This document shows positions 41,874-52,130 of a stretch of 64,000 bases of DNA, piece by piece. The translations under genes and the position numbers were made by a program. The notes beneath the pieces were generated by a model, which worked only from the letters and a program-made list of their open reading frames with translations, was not told where the DNA came from and did not search any database. The first letter of the stretch is position 1, and the number at the start of each line of letters is the position of its first letter. Location of the stretch: assembly GCA_021495925.1 (NCBI GenBank), contig JAKEKT010000019.1, forward strand, positions 186,001 through 250,000, given 5' to 3'. Source of the DNA: Diplodia intermedia. Lineage: Eukaryota > Ascomycota > Dothideomycetes > Botryosphaeriales > Botryosphaeriaceae.

Positions 41874-43946
41874 ATGCCACGGCTCACCACCGAGCACAGC
41901 GATTCCTCCCTCCGCGAGTCCGTCCACTTCGAGCACCTCTCCACCGCCCGTGGCCCACTCGCCGACTTCGCCCGTACGCCGCTGTATCCGCCTCCTGTGG
42001 CCAGCCCCGTCTCTCGTCCTTGTAGGCCACTGCCTGATGGGACGTGCAACTGCGGCGCCGGCCCCTCCACCATCCATCCTCCCGCATTCGCGCAGCTGGC
42101 TGCCGCGAATGGTCCGGTGAACACGGTCGCCTACTGCTCCAACCCCTTTACCGGGGCTGAGCCCGACTACTCCTCGATCCGGCCCATGAGGGCTCCCGCC
42201 GTCACCCGCACCTTCTCCGAGCACCTCGGTGAGAGCCCCGGCACGCTTCAGGACCCCTCGCCGTCGTCCGACTACACCGACGACGACGACGAGGTGCAGT
42301 ACCCCGAGACGACCCGCCGCCCCACGCCGGTTGACCAGGCCCAAGCCGAGATCAACCGCATGCTTCACGCCCGGCGCACCGGCCAGTCCGCCGGCGCCCG
42401 GCTCGCCGTCCTGCCCATCCTCCACCGTCGCATCGGGTCGCCGTCTGGCGAGGAGGACGGCGAGTTTGAGCCGCACTACCCTGAGACTACTCGTCGCCCG
42501 ACGCCGCTCGACCAGGCCCAGGCCGAGGTCAACCGCATGCTGCGCGCCCAGGGGACAGCAGCAGTCCGTCGTCTTTCCCCAGCCCGTCTTCCTTCCCTTT
42601 CCACGGCCCCGGAGATCATGGCTGCCATGAGTGTGCAGCCGTTGCGCGTCGGCCCGGGCTTCCACTCTTCAGACGACGCCGAGGGCAACGTCGGTGACGG
42701 CGGCAGCGGCAGCAACGGTAACAGTTACCGGCCAAATGGTAACAACGTCTACCAGGTGCACCGGGCAATCATTCCCTACATCGGTCCGCTGGGGACCATC
42801 CTGCCCTTCCCGCCACTGCTTCGGGAGTGGGAGGAGGAGGAGCTGGAGGAGGCCCTTCCCTCCCCAACTGCTTCCACACGGTCCTCCGTCATCCTGAACG
42901 ACACGTTTTACGTCCGCCACTCCTCCGCCTCCGCCTGGTCGGAGGTCTCCCACTACAGCAACTATCCCGCCGAGCGCTCGGACTCGGACCGGCCGGCTCA
43001 GCCCCTCCCCGAACTCGGTGAGCCCTTTCCCCCCTTCCCTTTCGCATCGCCCCGCGCCGTGCCCCCCGTCCTCCAACCCCCGCATCCCGCCGCAACCTCC
43101 GGTGCTGCTGACGGATCGTCGACCGATGCGCCGCTGCCGATGCCCATGTGGCAGCAGGCCCTCGCCTTCTACGACGTCTCCCTCGCCGACTCCTCCGCCC
43201 TCTCCGACGACGCCATCGTCCACGACTTCCTCGCCGCGGCGCGCGCCACCGATGTCGAGCGGCGCCGCCTGGTTTCATTCATCGTCACCACCCGCTCCGC
43301 CCTGACGGAGCGCCGCGGCGGATCCGCCAATCTGCGGTGGTCCGACTGCACGCGGTGCCTCGAGTCCAGGCAGCTCTCCAACGCCTGGCACCGGTCCCGG
43401 GACGGCGACGACGTCTGGTGCATGGTCGCGGCCATCAACGTGCTGTGGGAGCACGACAGGTACCACTGGCCCATGCTGCCGGTGCTGGAGTACGGCGACG
43501 CCGACGGCATCTTCGAGCGCCAGACGCCGCGCCGGTACAACGTGATGGATCGCGTCTACGACTGGAATCCTCTTTTCCTTTTCGAGGACCCGTTTGCGCC
43601 CCGCTTTGATGGTTCTGACGATGATTCTGCGGAAGATGAGGCTCCCGCTCCGGAAGATGAGGCTCCCGTTTCGCCGCGGACGATTCCTGCCGGGGATCCC
43701 CTTGGGGAGGCTTGGGACCGTGACGGCGCCGCGAGCCACGCCGGCGGCTCGTACTCTCCTGCTTCCATGTCTCCTGTTCCGCCGGAGACGCATCCCGATG
43801 AGGGATGGAACCGTAACTTCAGCTGGTCGCAGCCGTCTGGCACTGCACGCCGCGGTAGTGACTCGTACGCTCCTACTGACGATGAGCTGTGCCCAGTCTC
43901 TCCTACGACTTCTGTAAGGTCAAGGCCCCTGGGTGATACCTGGTGA
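41874..43946 (+). CDS. 690-aa fungus-specific disordered protein with internal repeat
   Basis: Intronless, 690 aa; start ATG 41874 in a good context (CGCCATGCC). The N-terminal half is Pro/Ser/Thr-rich. A unit of about 60 residues occurs twice (about 141 and 201): YPETTRRPTPVDQAQAE and YPETTRRPTPLDQAQAE, followed by INRML/VNRML. The central segment (about 430-580) looks folded: WQQALAFYDVSLADSSALS, RRLVSFIVTTRSAL, CTRCLESRQLSNAWHRS, VWCMVAAINVLWEHDRYHW. The C-terminus is acidic and Ser/Pro-rich with a short duplicated EDEAP unit. No signal peptide, membrane segment or known domain. Possibly a regulatory scaffold; family not recognised. Confidence 0.75.
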   Translation: MPRLTTEHSDSSLRESVHFEHLSTARGPLADFARTPLYPPPVASPVSRPCRPLPDGTCNCGAGPSTIHPPAFAQLAAANGPVNTVAYCSNPFTGAEPDYSSIRPMRAPAVTRTFSEHLGESPGTLQDPSPSSDYTDDDDEVQYPETTRRPTPVDQAQAEINRMLHARRTGQSAGARLAVLPILHRRIGSPSGEEDGEFEPHYPETTRRPTPLDQAQAEVNRMLRAQGTAAVRRLSPARLPSLSTAPEIMAAMSVQPLRVGPGFHSSDDAEGNVGDGGSGSNGNSYRPNGNNVYQVHRAIIPYIGPLGTILPFPPLLREWEEEELEEALPSPTASTRSSVILNDTFYVRHSSASAWSEVSHYSNYPAERSDSDRPAQPLPELGEPFPPFPFASPRAVPPVLQPPHPAATSGAADGSSTDAPLPMPMWQQALAFYDVSLADSSALSDDAIVHDFLAAARATDVERRRLVSFIVTTRSALTERRGGSANLRWSDCTRCLESRQLSNAWHRSRDGDDVWCMVAAINVLWEHDRYHWPMLPVLEYGDADGIFERQTPRRYNVMDRVYDWNPLFLFEDPFAPRFDGSDDDSAEDEAPAPEDEAPVSPRTIPAGDPLGEAWDRDGAASHAGGSYSPASMSPVPPETHPDEGWNRNFSWSQPSGTARRGSDSYAPTDDELCPVSPTTSVRSRPLGDTW

Positions 43947-44620
43947 GTATATCAGTTATCGGTAAGTTCTGCTTTCATTTATTCTCTCTTCGTACACGGT
44001 CGTTTTACCTCTGCATTAGTATTCGTTAGCATAGCATACGTTTTGGAGTTTGGAGTTTGCAATTCTGCATTTCAAAAAGAATGGATCAGAAACCTTTCAG
44101 AAAAAAAAAAGTATCACAACTTGTACAGAGAAAAATGGAGCAGAAAAAAGATTTCAAATTGAGAAGACAAAAGCCAACTGCTTCGATTGACTTGCTCCCG
44201 TGAGTGAATGATCAAACTAACCATTCCGTCGCTGGTTTCACGCCATTGGTGGTTTCTAGAATTGTAAGTGAGTAAATTTGCAAGCGAAATATGCTCAAAC
44301 GTAGGAGATGCTGTTACTCCAAACGCTAACAGTTCCCAGCGAAGAGTCAAGAACACCAAGGAATAACTCCAGATTTTACACAGCCGTGAGAACCATTTGA
44401 AGTTGTCGTTGCCAGATTGAGCCGTGCAATCACCGACGAAGCCGGCCACCATTCTCGGGATATCAAAGGAATTGAGCAGAAAAGAGCCGAAGTGTTCAGA
44501 GAATGGCGCAAGAGGCTTCTGGAACAAAGAGAGTGGGAAGCACGCCAGAAAGGGATAAAAGAAGAAGAAGCACGATAGTTAAGAAAGAGAAGAAAGAAAC
44601 AAAGCCGCCGTACCCTTATT
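43947..44620 (+). other. Gap with unresolved coding-like exons
   Basis: 3' flanks of two convergent genes. From ATG 44081 a Lys/Arg-rich frame (MDQKPFRKKKVSQLVQRKM) runs to a good donor at 44200. Two strong intron signals follow (GTGAGT...CTAAC...CTAG, 44200-44259; GTAAGTGAGT...GCTAAC...CCCAG, 44264-44339). From about 44390 a coiled-coil-like frame (AEVFREWRKRLLEQREWEA) runs to a stop at 44579. Splicing them leaves a stop codon or a 4-nt exon, so I cannot build a consistent gene. Confidence 0.25.
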
Positions 44621-46252
44621 CTATAACAAGCCAAGGTCTGCGACGATAGGCAACATATCGAGTTCAAAGAAGATGGAATACTCGTCCGCACTTGCTTCGT
44701 CGTGGAGGGCTCTGTTTGCGTCACAACCCTCACATTCGCTTAGATGATTGTCGTAGATGGGCTTGTGATTCCAAATGGGCTGCTGATCCGTCCTTTTTAG
44801 AATGTAGTCGACGATCTTGTCTTTGAAGCCATGGAATATCTCGCAATCATCCATGTAATCAATCAGATATCCCTTGACGTCGGAGTTCTTGTCCGGGTAA
44901 GCGTCGAAAAGATTCACAAGGAAAATGGAGTCCAGTGAAAGTGCGTCCCTAGCATGTTCAAAGAGCTCCGGCCATGAGTCCTGGGATGTAACAAGATTGC
45001 AATCGTAGAGAGTGAGACTCCGCAGGGAAGATGACTGGTTGATCAGGAAGGTTGATAGAGATCGGCCGCCAGTATATGCGGAGAGTTTCAATCGACGAAG
45101 CTTTTTCCAGTGGTTGCCCTGAGTGCTGAGTGGGTAGAAGAGATCCCACTCCTCTCCGATGTCCTCGCCACCTTTACGCTCAACGAAGTTAAGGTCCAGG
45201 TCTTCGAGCATCTCTGCCGCTCCGAGGAATTCAGCAAACGAGTCCAGCATGGCTTTCACCGTGAGTCCCTCGCCTGACAAAGAACACCTGAGGAACGTGA
45301 GATTGGCAAAGCACCTGCGTATCAGCCGAACTTCAGGTTCGCAAGTGTCGCGGAGCGTTCCATTGGCCAAGGTACCCCAGAGGTTATGTCGTAGTCCGTA
45401 CTCGGTCCAAAAGGCCAGGCCAGAGGTACCGATATCAAGAGACTTTAAGCTGCTCTCGCCCATGGAGTGTGCCCAACCGAGTCCGCGGAGCACGAAAGTC
45501 AATGGTAGCATGTGGTCTTCGTGATCGGCGATTTGACGTCTCTGTCTGTCAGGAATGGCAAAGCGAAGGCCACGCCAGCAGAACGGGCCGGTTCTTTGCC
45601 ACCAACGTCTCTGTTGGACAGTCTTCAAGTTGTTGAATTTGGCGAGGGCTTCGTCAAAGTGATCGCAGGCATAAGCCATCTGATTATCTTCTTGAAGATC
45701 GTTCGTGTAGTATCGCTCGCCCAGAGGCTTCGATCCGCTGGACCTTGAACGAACACAAAAAAGGAACTGTGACAAGGCGAGGCATTCAGCCTTGTACTCC
45801 TCATAGATATCAAGTATGTCCTTCAGCCCCCACGGAGCTCGAGCATTGAGGGGCCCAGCCGGGTCTAGAACAGGATCAGAAAGCCATGGGCGTACACGCG
45901 GCTTGTGCGACTTACAATCAGCTCGATTCTCGATGCGCGTGTACCACTCCCTCCAAGTGCCGAAAGGAACCAGCTGCGAGCTTTCGAGAATCACCAGCCG
46001 TTTCACGTGATAGCGTAAGACATGGTGGAAAGCGACGTTGATCATGCGCTCAATGCTGTCCTTTTGAATCTCGAGGAAGATGGTGCTGAACAGGTGACCG
46101 GCAGCGATGCGGGAGAGCGTGCGGCACGACAATCGGAGTTGCTTCTGCTCGGCACAATCGGTGTAGCCAGTAATCATGTCCCATATTTCCTCGGGAAGAG
46201 TGGGGACGCTGCGAGCGCGCTCAGCGCGGGATCGAGTGGTATCCTGCGCCAT
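44621..46252 (-). CDS. F-box protein
   Basis: Intronless, 543 aa from ATG 46252 (MAQDTTRSRA...). Residues about 16-60 fit an F-box: VPTLPEEIWDMITGYTDC, KQLRLSCRTLSRIAAGHLF. The remainder has loose leucine-rich character typical of fungal F-box proteins (LTFLRCSLSGEGL, LEDLDLNF, LRRLKLSAYTGG, LRSLTLYDCNL). F-box proteins recruit substrates to SCF (Skp1-cullin) ubiquitin ligases. A C-terminal segment with SECEGCDANR could bind metal or be chance. The frame is open for 16 codons upstream of the Met with no ATG, supporting this start. Target unknown. Confidence 0.8.
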   Translation of the reverse strand: MAQDTTRSRAERARSVPTLPEEIWDMITGYTDCAEQKQLRLSCRTLSRIAAGHLFSTIFLEIQKDSIERMINVAFHHVLRYHVKRLVILESSQLVPFGTWREWYTRIENRADCKSHKPRVRPWLSDPVLDPAGPLNARAPWGLKDILDIYEEYKAECLALSQFLFCVRSRSSGSKPLGERYYTNDLQEDNQMAYACDHFDEALAKFNNLKTVQQRRWWQRTGPFCWRGLRFAIPDRQRRQIADHEDHMLPLTFVLRGLGWAHSMGESSLKSLDIGTSGLAFWTEYGLRHNLWGTLANGTLRDTCEPEVRLIRRCFANLTFLRCSLSGEGLTVKAMLDSFAEFLGAAEMLEDLDLNFVERKGGEDIGEEWDLFYPLSTQGNHWKKLRRLKLSAYTGGRSLSTFLINQSSSLRSLTLYDCNLVTSQDSWPELFEHARDALSLDSIFLVNLFDAYPDKNSDVKGYLIDYMDDCEIFHGFKDKIVDYILKRTDQQPIWNHKPIYDNHLSECEGCDANRALHDEASADEYSIFFELDMLPIVADLGLL

Positions 46253-47698
46253 GAGCTGCAACTCGCGAAGAGAGAAACCAACGATATTTCCTTCTCTCAC
46301 TCCTGGCCTGGATCTCCAGCAATGACGTCGGCGGGGAGGGCCGTGCGTGAGCTGTTGAGTGTGATCGTCGTGATGAACAGCAAGGCCAAATGATGGGTGC
46401 GAGTGTATCGTTCACAGAACTGTCCAAGCTGGTTTCATGAGTGTGACGCGGGGATGAAAGGGAGCCAAGGTGACGGGATGTGATGAGGAGGTGAAGGAGC
46501 CGGCTGGGCGATCCCGTTCTTGCAAGCGGAGCGGAAAGTCTCGCGCGACCGCCCGAAGAAGGCACGGGAGGCTCAACACTGGACCGCGTAACATCCGTCA
46601 CGTGCGACAGCCATCTATCCCCGCTTATCCGTGCGTGCGGGACGACGGTGTGGAGCTTGGTGTCTGAGAAGCCTTGAAATCTGATATGACTCGCGTGCGG
46701 CTCCCATGCCAACGCCATCAACTCAAGTATAGTACCTACGAATCGGCCCTTTTGAACCGTAACTACTAATTGTTCGGTGATATATGAACTTGAGCGTCTC
46801 GCTGCTTGATTCTCGCTCGCAAGGCTCCCGGAGGTGGCATCTGGTCTCATGAGAGAGCCATCGGGAGAACAATCGTGGAATTGCAAAGGTGGTGAAGACT
46901 GCGCCCCGCAAACTCGGCTACAGCGTACTCTTGGAGCAAAAATGTAGCGTTACTGGAAATTACTGTGCTGCGCCCTGATGCAGTCGTGCAGAACGCCGCG
47001 CAATTTTCGCGTCACTCCGCTCTTTGTACGAGGTAAAAATAGTAGCTGCAACGAGCTGCGCCCTGTGGATGCTGTCGCACAGCGTGAATGAATTTTGTAT
47101 GGATCGGGGCTGAAGAACCCACCAGCTTCAAACTCCCTCACAGCTACATGGCTGAAGCAGGTGCGACCTGGTAGCATGGTGTAGCTTGTTCGCGGTGAGT
47201 ACCGTGTTGAGAAGGGCCGAAATGCGCGGTCGAACGACTAGAGGGACGCGCTCATGACACGCGCTATCATGTGATGCTAGCAGGCACCTCATCTTTGAGG
47301 ATGCGAAAACCTCGTCTTGCGGAGGAGCATTACTCGGAAGGCTCGGCAAGCGTGTGGGGGCAACGGAAAAGCGTGGAATAGGCTCAACGCCGAGTCGGGA
47401 ACGCCGGCGCGTGCTGGAACGCTGCGGCTTAGAAGTCGCACCAGCACCACCCAGCTCTCAGCACCGGCCGACGAGCAACGCGGCTCGCGGCGGAGTCGCT
47501 CGTCGCTTCGTCCGCTCGGCGTCTAGGTTCGACCGCAGCAACGGCTGGCGCCGTACTTATACCGTGCCAACCAGCCCAAGGCCCGGTGACTGCTGTCGCG
47601 CTCCCAAGACCCACGTCATCGGCCCCTCCATCGTCGGGCTGCCTGCGCTCTGCCTGCGCCACACCCTCTCCACCTCCACCACCACCACAACGCCCACC
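46253..47698. other. Divergent promoter region F-box / arrestin
   Basis: About 1.45 kb. Open frames on either strand (for example minus 46886-46221, plus 47317-47526) overlap and lack motifs. The final 150 bp before ATG 47699 are C/A-rich leader. No gene seen. Confidence 0.5.
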
Positions 47699-49403
47699 AT
47701 GCTTGTATCTATAGTCCTAGACGAGCCGCTGCCTCACTACACAAACCTCGACACCATCTCCGGCCGCGTCATCATTCGCGCTACCAGCAACACCAGCGTC
47801 TCCTCCGTCGTCGTCAAGCTAGAGGGCGAGAGCAGGACCAGGCTTGTCCCGCCGCAAAACCCGCAATTCAACAATAGCAAGCCGCGCCCCGTCTTGGAGA
47901 TCCACAAGGTGTGCAGGCTGCATCGCTGCACTGACTTCGCTCGCTAACAACCGACAGATTCTCTACAAAACAGCCACCGTCTTCCCGCCGCCCAACCTGC
48001 AAACAGCCGACTGGGAGTCCCGCAAGTTCACCCTCAACCTCGGCAACTATGAATACCCCTTCTCATTCAAGGTTCGTCCACCCTGAAAGCTTCACTACAA
48101 TATTTGGGCAGAATTGCTGACTGTGCGGTGCAGCTACCTTTCAACAACGCCTGTCACACCACGACATCTCTCACTGGAGGCTTCAACCTCGCTACCTTGG
48201 AAGTTGCCCGCCCTCCCACGAAGCATGTCAAGCAGACCTTACCTCCTTCCCTCACCGGTTTCCCGGGCGAAGCCGAGATACGATACTACGTGAAGTGCAC
48301 TGTCAACCGGCCTTCGATATTGAAGGAGAACCCAAGAGCTGTACGCTGGCCCCTTCTACTCTCTGCCATGTTGCATGTTTGCTCACACTGCTTAGTTCGT
48401 CCACTTTAATTTCCTCCCAATCGAACCTCCTCGCCCCCAAAAATTCGATGGCGAAGCGTATGCTCGACGTCAACATCAATTCAACCCTAGATGGGTTCCA
48501 CCTACCGAGCGCAAGTCTGGTCTTTGGGACAAGCTGAAGGGTGAGAAGGGCACTCCTCCCGGGAGCCCAACAAAGGATGGTATGGACTTGGTGCGCTTCA
48601 GCCTCGATGCGCGCTTGCCCAACCCGGCGATATTGACGTTGAACGACGACCTGCCGTTGAGGGTTCTGGTGAAGCAAATCAACGAGCGCAGCGACCCGGT
48701 CTACCTGCAAATGCTCCAAATCGAGCTTGTAGGCTACACTTCTGTCCGCGCGCACGAGCTCACGCGTATCGAATCGAACAGCTGGATCATCGCCAGCTTT
48801 AGCAACATGGCCATCCCTATCGGAGCTCCCTCAGATGTTCCTGGCACTGAGACGCCCATCAACCCCGAGTATTGGTCCGGCAAGCCTCTCCCCAACACCG
48901 TATCTCCCTCTTTCGACACTTGCAACATCTCACGTTACTACGAGCTCGAGGTGCGTGTTGGCCTGGGCTACGGTTCATACAAGCCAGGCCAGGACCAGAT
49001 GGTCGTCCTTCCGCTACGCCTTCCGGTAAAGGTCTTCTCGGGCATCGAGCCACCACAGGCGCTCATCCACGCCATGGCTTCGGCCAAGCCGACCCTGCCT
49101 CATCGCAAGCCTGTCCCTGGCTCTGCTGCCATGCCACCTCTGAAGACGGGAGGTCCGGTCATGGACGCCTCAGCGCCTCCGTACCATACTCCAATGACGC
49201 CTATGGAAGGGGGAGTAGGACACGGCCCGGCACCCCAAGGCCAGTATGCATCGGGTCACGGAGAAAACTACGAGGATGCACCTCCGAGCTACGAAGACGC
49301 GGTCGCGCATGATATGCCGGCAGTGGATGGACCGCGCAGAGACTACGCGCCGCCGCCGGTCCCAGAGGATGCGCCGAGGTTCAGTCACGACGAGAAGAGA
49401 TGA
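47699..49403 (+). CDS. Arrestin-like (ART/alpha-arrestin) adaptor with PY motif
   Basis: Four exons: 47699-47908, 47958-48071, 48134-48340 and 48396-49403, giving 512 aa; all introns are phase 0 and 49-62 nt. The N-terminal arrestin fold starts directly (MLVSIVLDEPLPHYTN, SGRVIIRATSN, VVVKLEGESRTR) and continues YPFSFKLPFNNACHTTTSL and GEAEIRYYVKCTVNRP. The C-terminal arrestin domain spans about 210-390 (LPLRVLVKQINERSDPVYL, YYELEVRVGLGYG, VVLPLRLPVKVFSG). The tail is Pro-rich and has EDAPPSYEDAV, a PPxY motif. Alpha-arrestins recruit the Rsp5/NEDD4-type ubiquitin ligase through PPxY to membrane transporters and drive endocytosis. The cargo is unknown. The next gene also encodes a PPSYE motif. 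Confidence 0.9.
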
Positions 49404-50573
49404 CAAGTATCTTGGTAGTGTCTCAAAAGGAGAAGTGTCAGGGGGCTTGGCTTCTACGATGAACGCTGAGGGAGTTTGAGGAGTTTTGGTGAATGAAAAG
49501 ATGCGTTGGATGGCGCTGTGGATACCCCGAAGCTCCATACCTGTGGCTTCAGATTCAAATTTCAGCATTAATATTATCCAATTACCGTAGATTCGACACT
49601 ACCTAATACCTCCTTTACGATCGCTAAAACTCAACGCGAACAAGCATTCAGCTTCCGAAACAATTGCAATTGCGTACGTGATTGAACGGACATCTGAACG
49701 GACCGACGGCGTGAAAGCAGGCCGTCCGACGGGGAGAACGGGCGATATTGCGGCCGTATTCGGTCGGGCCGGGCTGGGCGCGGGGCACCACTAGCAGAGC
49801 CACAACACAGCCTCCCAACTCAGCCACCACCACCACTTCACTACTGGTCACCTTATCTCTCCGGCTCTCATGCAGGGATGCGGATCCTCGCGGGGAAGGG
49901 GCTTCCGTCCCGACCGATGGAAGGAAAGTTTGGTGGAGCCTGGAAAAGCATAGTTATTCCTTGCGGTCGCGGAGCCCGACAAATGCCGAGAGGCCGAGAG
50001 CTGTTCACTCGACGATGGGAAGCTCCAGCTCCAGCTGACTTTCTCATCAGCTGCATCATCATCAGCCTTGCCCTGCCTCTGCCTTCTTGCGACCGCGGGC
50101 ATCTGCATGCACCTTGCCCCGCCCCCCTGCCACTGCCACATGTCGACATCGCCCTTCAGCTTGTCTCGGTTTCTGGCGGGTGCTAGGCAGCAGTTTTGAA
50201 CATCAAGCTTCCCCGCAACGGTCTCCGTCGGGGTCCGCGCTTTGCGTATTTTGTCGGTTTCGTTGTTGCTCTACTTTCTCTCCGCTTTCACGTGCTATAG
50301 CCTCGCAGACAGCTGTTGGGACAGCTGTTTGTTTCCTCGCACGGGAGTCATCAGTCAAGATCACGTTCGGATCGACTTACCTCTCTGCCCACCTCCAACC
50401 ACCCCACGACGTCTCCGCTCGCGGGGGAAACCAACCTACCTTTCTTTCCGCGTTTCTCCCTAGGGCACTAAATCCAAGAGACCAAGCAACGCAGGAGAAG
50501 AGGAAAAGAGCTAGGACAACCCACACCCACACCCGCCACATCAACCCACTCACCTAATCTAACCACATCCACC
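49404..50573. other. Promoter / 5' leader of the 1070-aa protein gene
   Basis: About 1.2 kb. The last 300 bp are pyrimidine- then C/A-rich leader leading to ATG 50574. Overlapping short open frames are taken as chance. Confidence 0.5.
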
Positions 50574-52095
50574 ATGCCCTCAACACCACCGTCAACAGCC
50601 AACCCACCACGCCTCCGCACTCCATCACCACCGCCTCCACCCACCACGTCCTGGCCCGACGACGAATCGGAAGCCAACTCCCTCCACCCCGACATCGACT
50701 ATCACCTCGCACCCGCACCCTCGCACCCAGCTCCGCCCTCCCCCGCCTTCACCAGCTCCACCATCTACCGCACGCCGGACGAAGCCTACTCGGACGCCGA
50801 GACGGACGACTGGACGGAAGGCGGGAGCGGCATCGCGACTCCCGTGACGCTGGACGACGGGAGCAGAGATGGGAGGAGGCCGGGCGGGAGGAGTCCGCGG
50901 TACGAGGACCTGCCGCCGAGCTACGAGGAGGCGCAACAGCAGCAACAACATCAACAACACCCGGGGAATCCGCTGTCCCCGCCGCCGCCGTTCGTCGAGG
51001 CTGCGCATTATTCTCTGAACAACAACAGCAGCAACGGAATCAACAACAACATCATTCCCGTCAACAACGCCAGCGTAGCACCGACAGACCCCCTCCTCCC
51101 CGCCGTCGAGCGGCTCGTCCTCCGCGAAAAGGAGCGCGCGGCGAGCGAGCACGAGAACGGGTCCGAGACGCGCAGCGCGTGGAGCGCCGGGTCGGGAGAA
51201 AGGGGCGGAGAAGGCGGCGGTCGGCATCAGTTCAGCTTCGCGGCGGTCGAGGGGCTGGCGAGCGAGCACCACGGCGTGCTGGAGGTCGCGCTTCAATGGG
51301 CGCATCCGGCGTGGTGCCACGACACAAGCGACCGGAAAGAGCCGGTGGCGACGGCGACGGCGCCGCTGGGGAGGGTCGTCGCGCTGCCGCAGAGGACGAA
51401 TGGCAACACCCACAACACTGCTGCTGGTGGTGGTGATGAGCAGCAGGACGTCGCCGGCAGCAACACCACCACCAACACCACCACCCTCGCCTTCGCCCGC
51501 GCCTACGCGCCCGTCTTGCACGACCACGGCGTGCCGCCGCCCCTCTTCGTCGCCTTCCTCGACGGCCTCAACGCCGTGTGCCACGCCGCGCGAGCTCCCG
51601 TCTCCTTCGCTTCCCCATCCACCGACGACGATGATGACGATGACGACGGCATGGACCTCGAGCTCGTCGAGACCTACCTCGCGCGCGCCAACGCGCTGTT
51701 CTTCGCGCACCGCGGCCTGCTCGCGCGCGTCGTCGACGTCGAGGGCCTGCTGGACGACGTGCTGCGGCTGGGGCGCAACGGCCGGCGGACGCACCTGCGC
51801 GACGCGCTGGCGGCGGACGTGGCGCGCGCCGGGCTGGACGAGCGCGAGCGCGTCGAGGCGCTGGATCCGTGGGTGGAGACGCGGTTGGTGTGGGAGGGGC
51901 TGCCGGAGGCGACGATCGGGCTGTGGGATTTGCGGGGGCAGAAGGGGCGAGAGGACGGTGAGGAAGAGGAGAGCGAGATGGTCAGGCGGGAGAGGGAGCA
52001 GGCGGAGGAGATGCAGCGGCAGCGGCAGCGGCAGCAGGGTGATGGCACTACTGCTGCTGCTGCCACCACCGTAGCAGCAGGAGGCATATGGCCGT

Positions 52096-52130
<35 letters not shown>

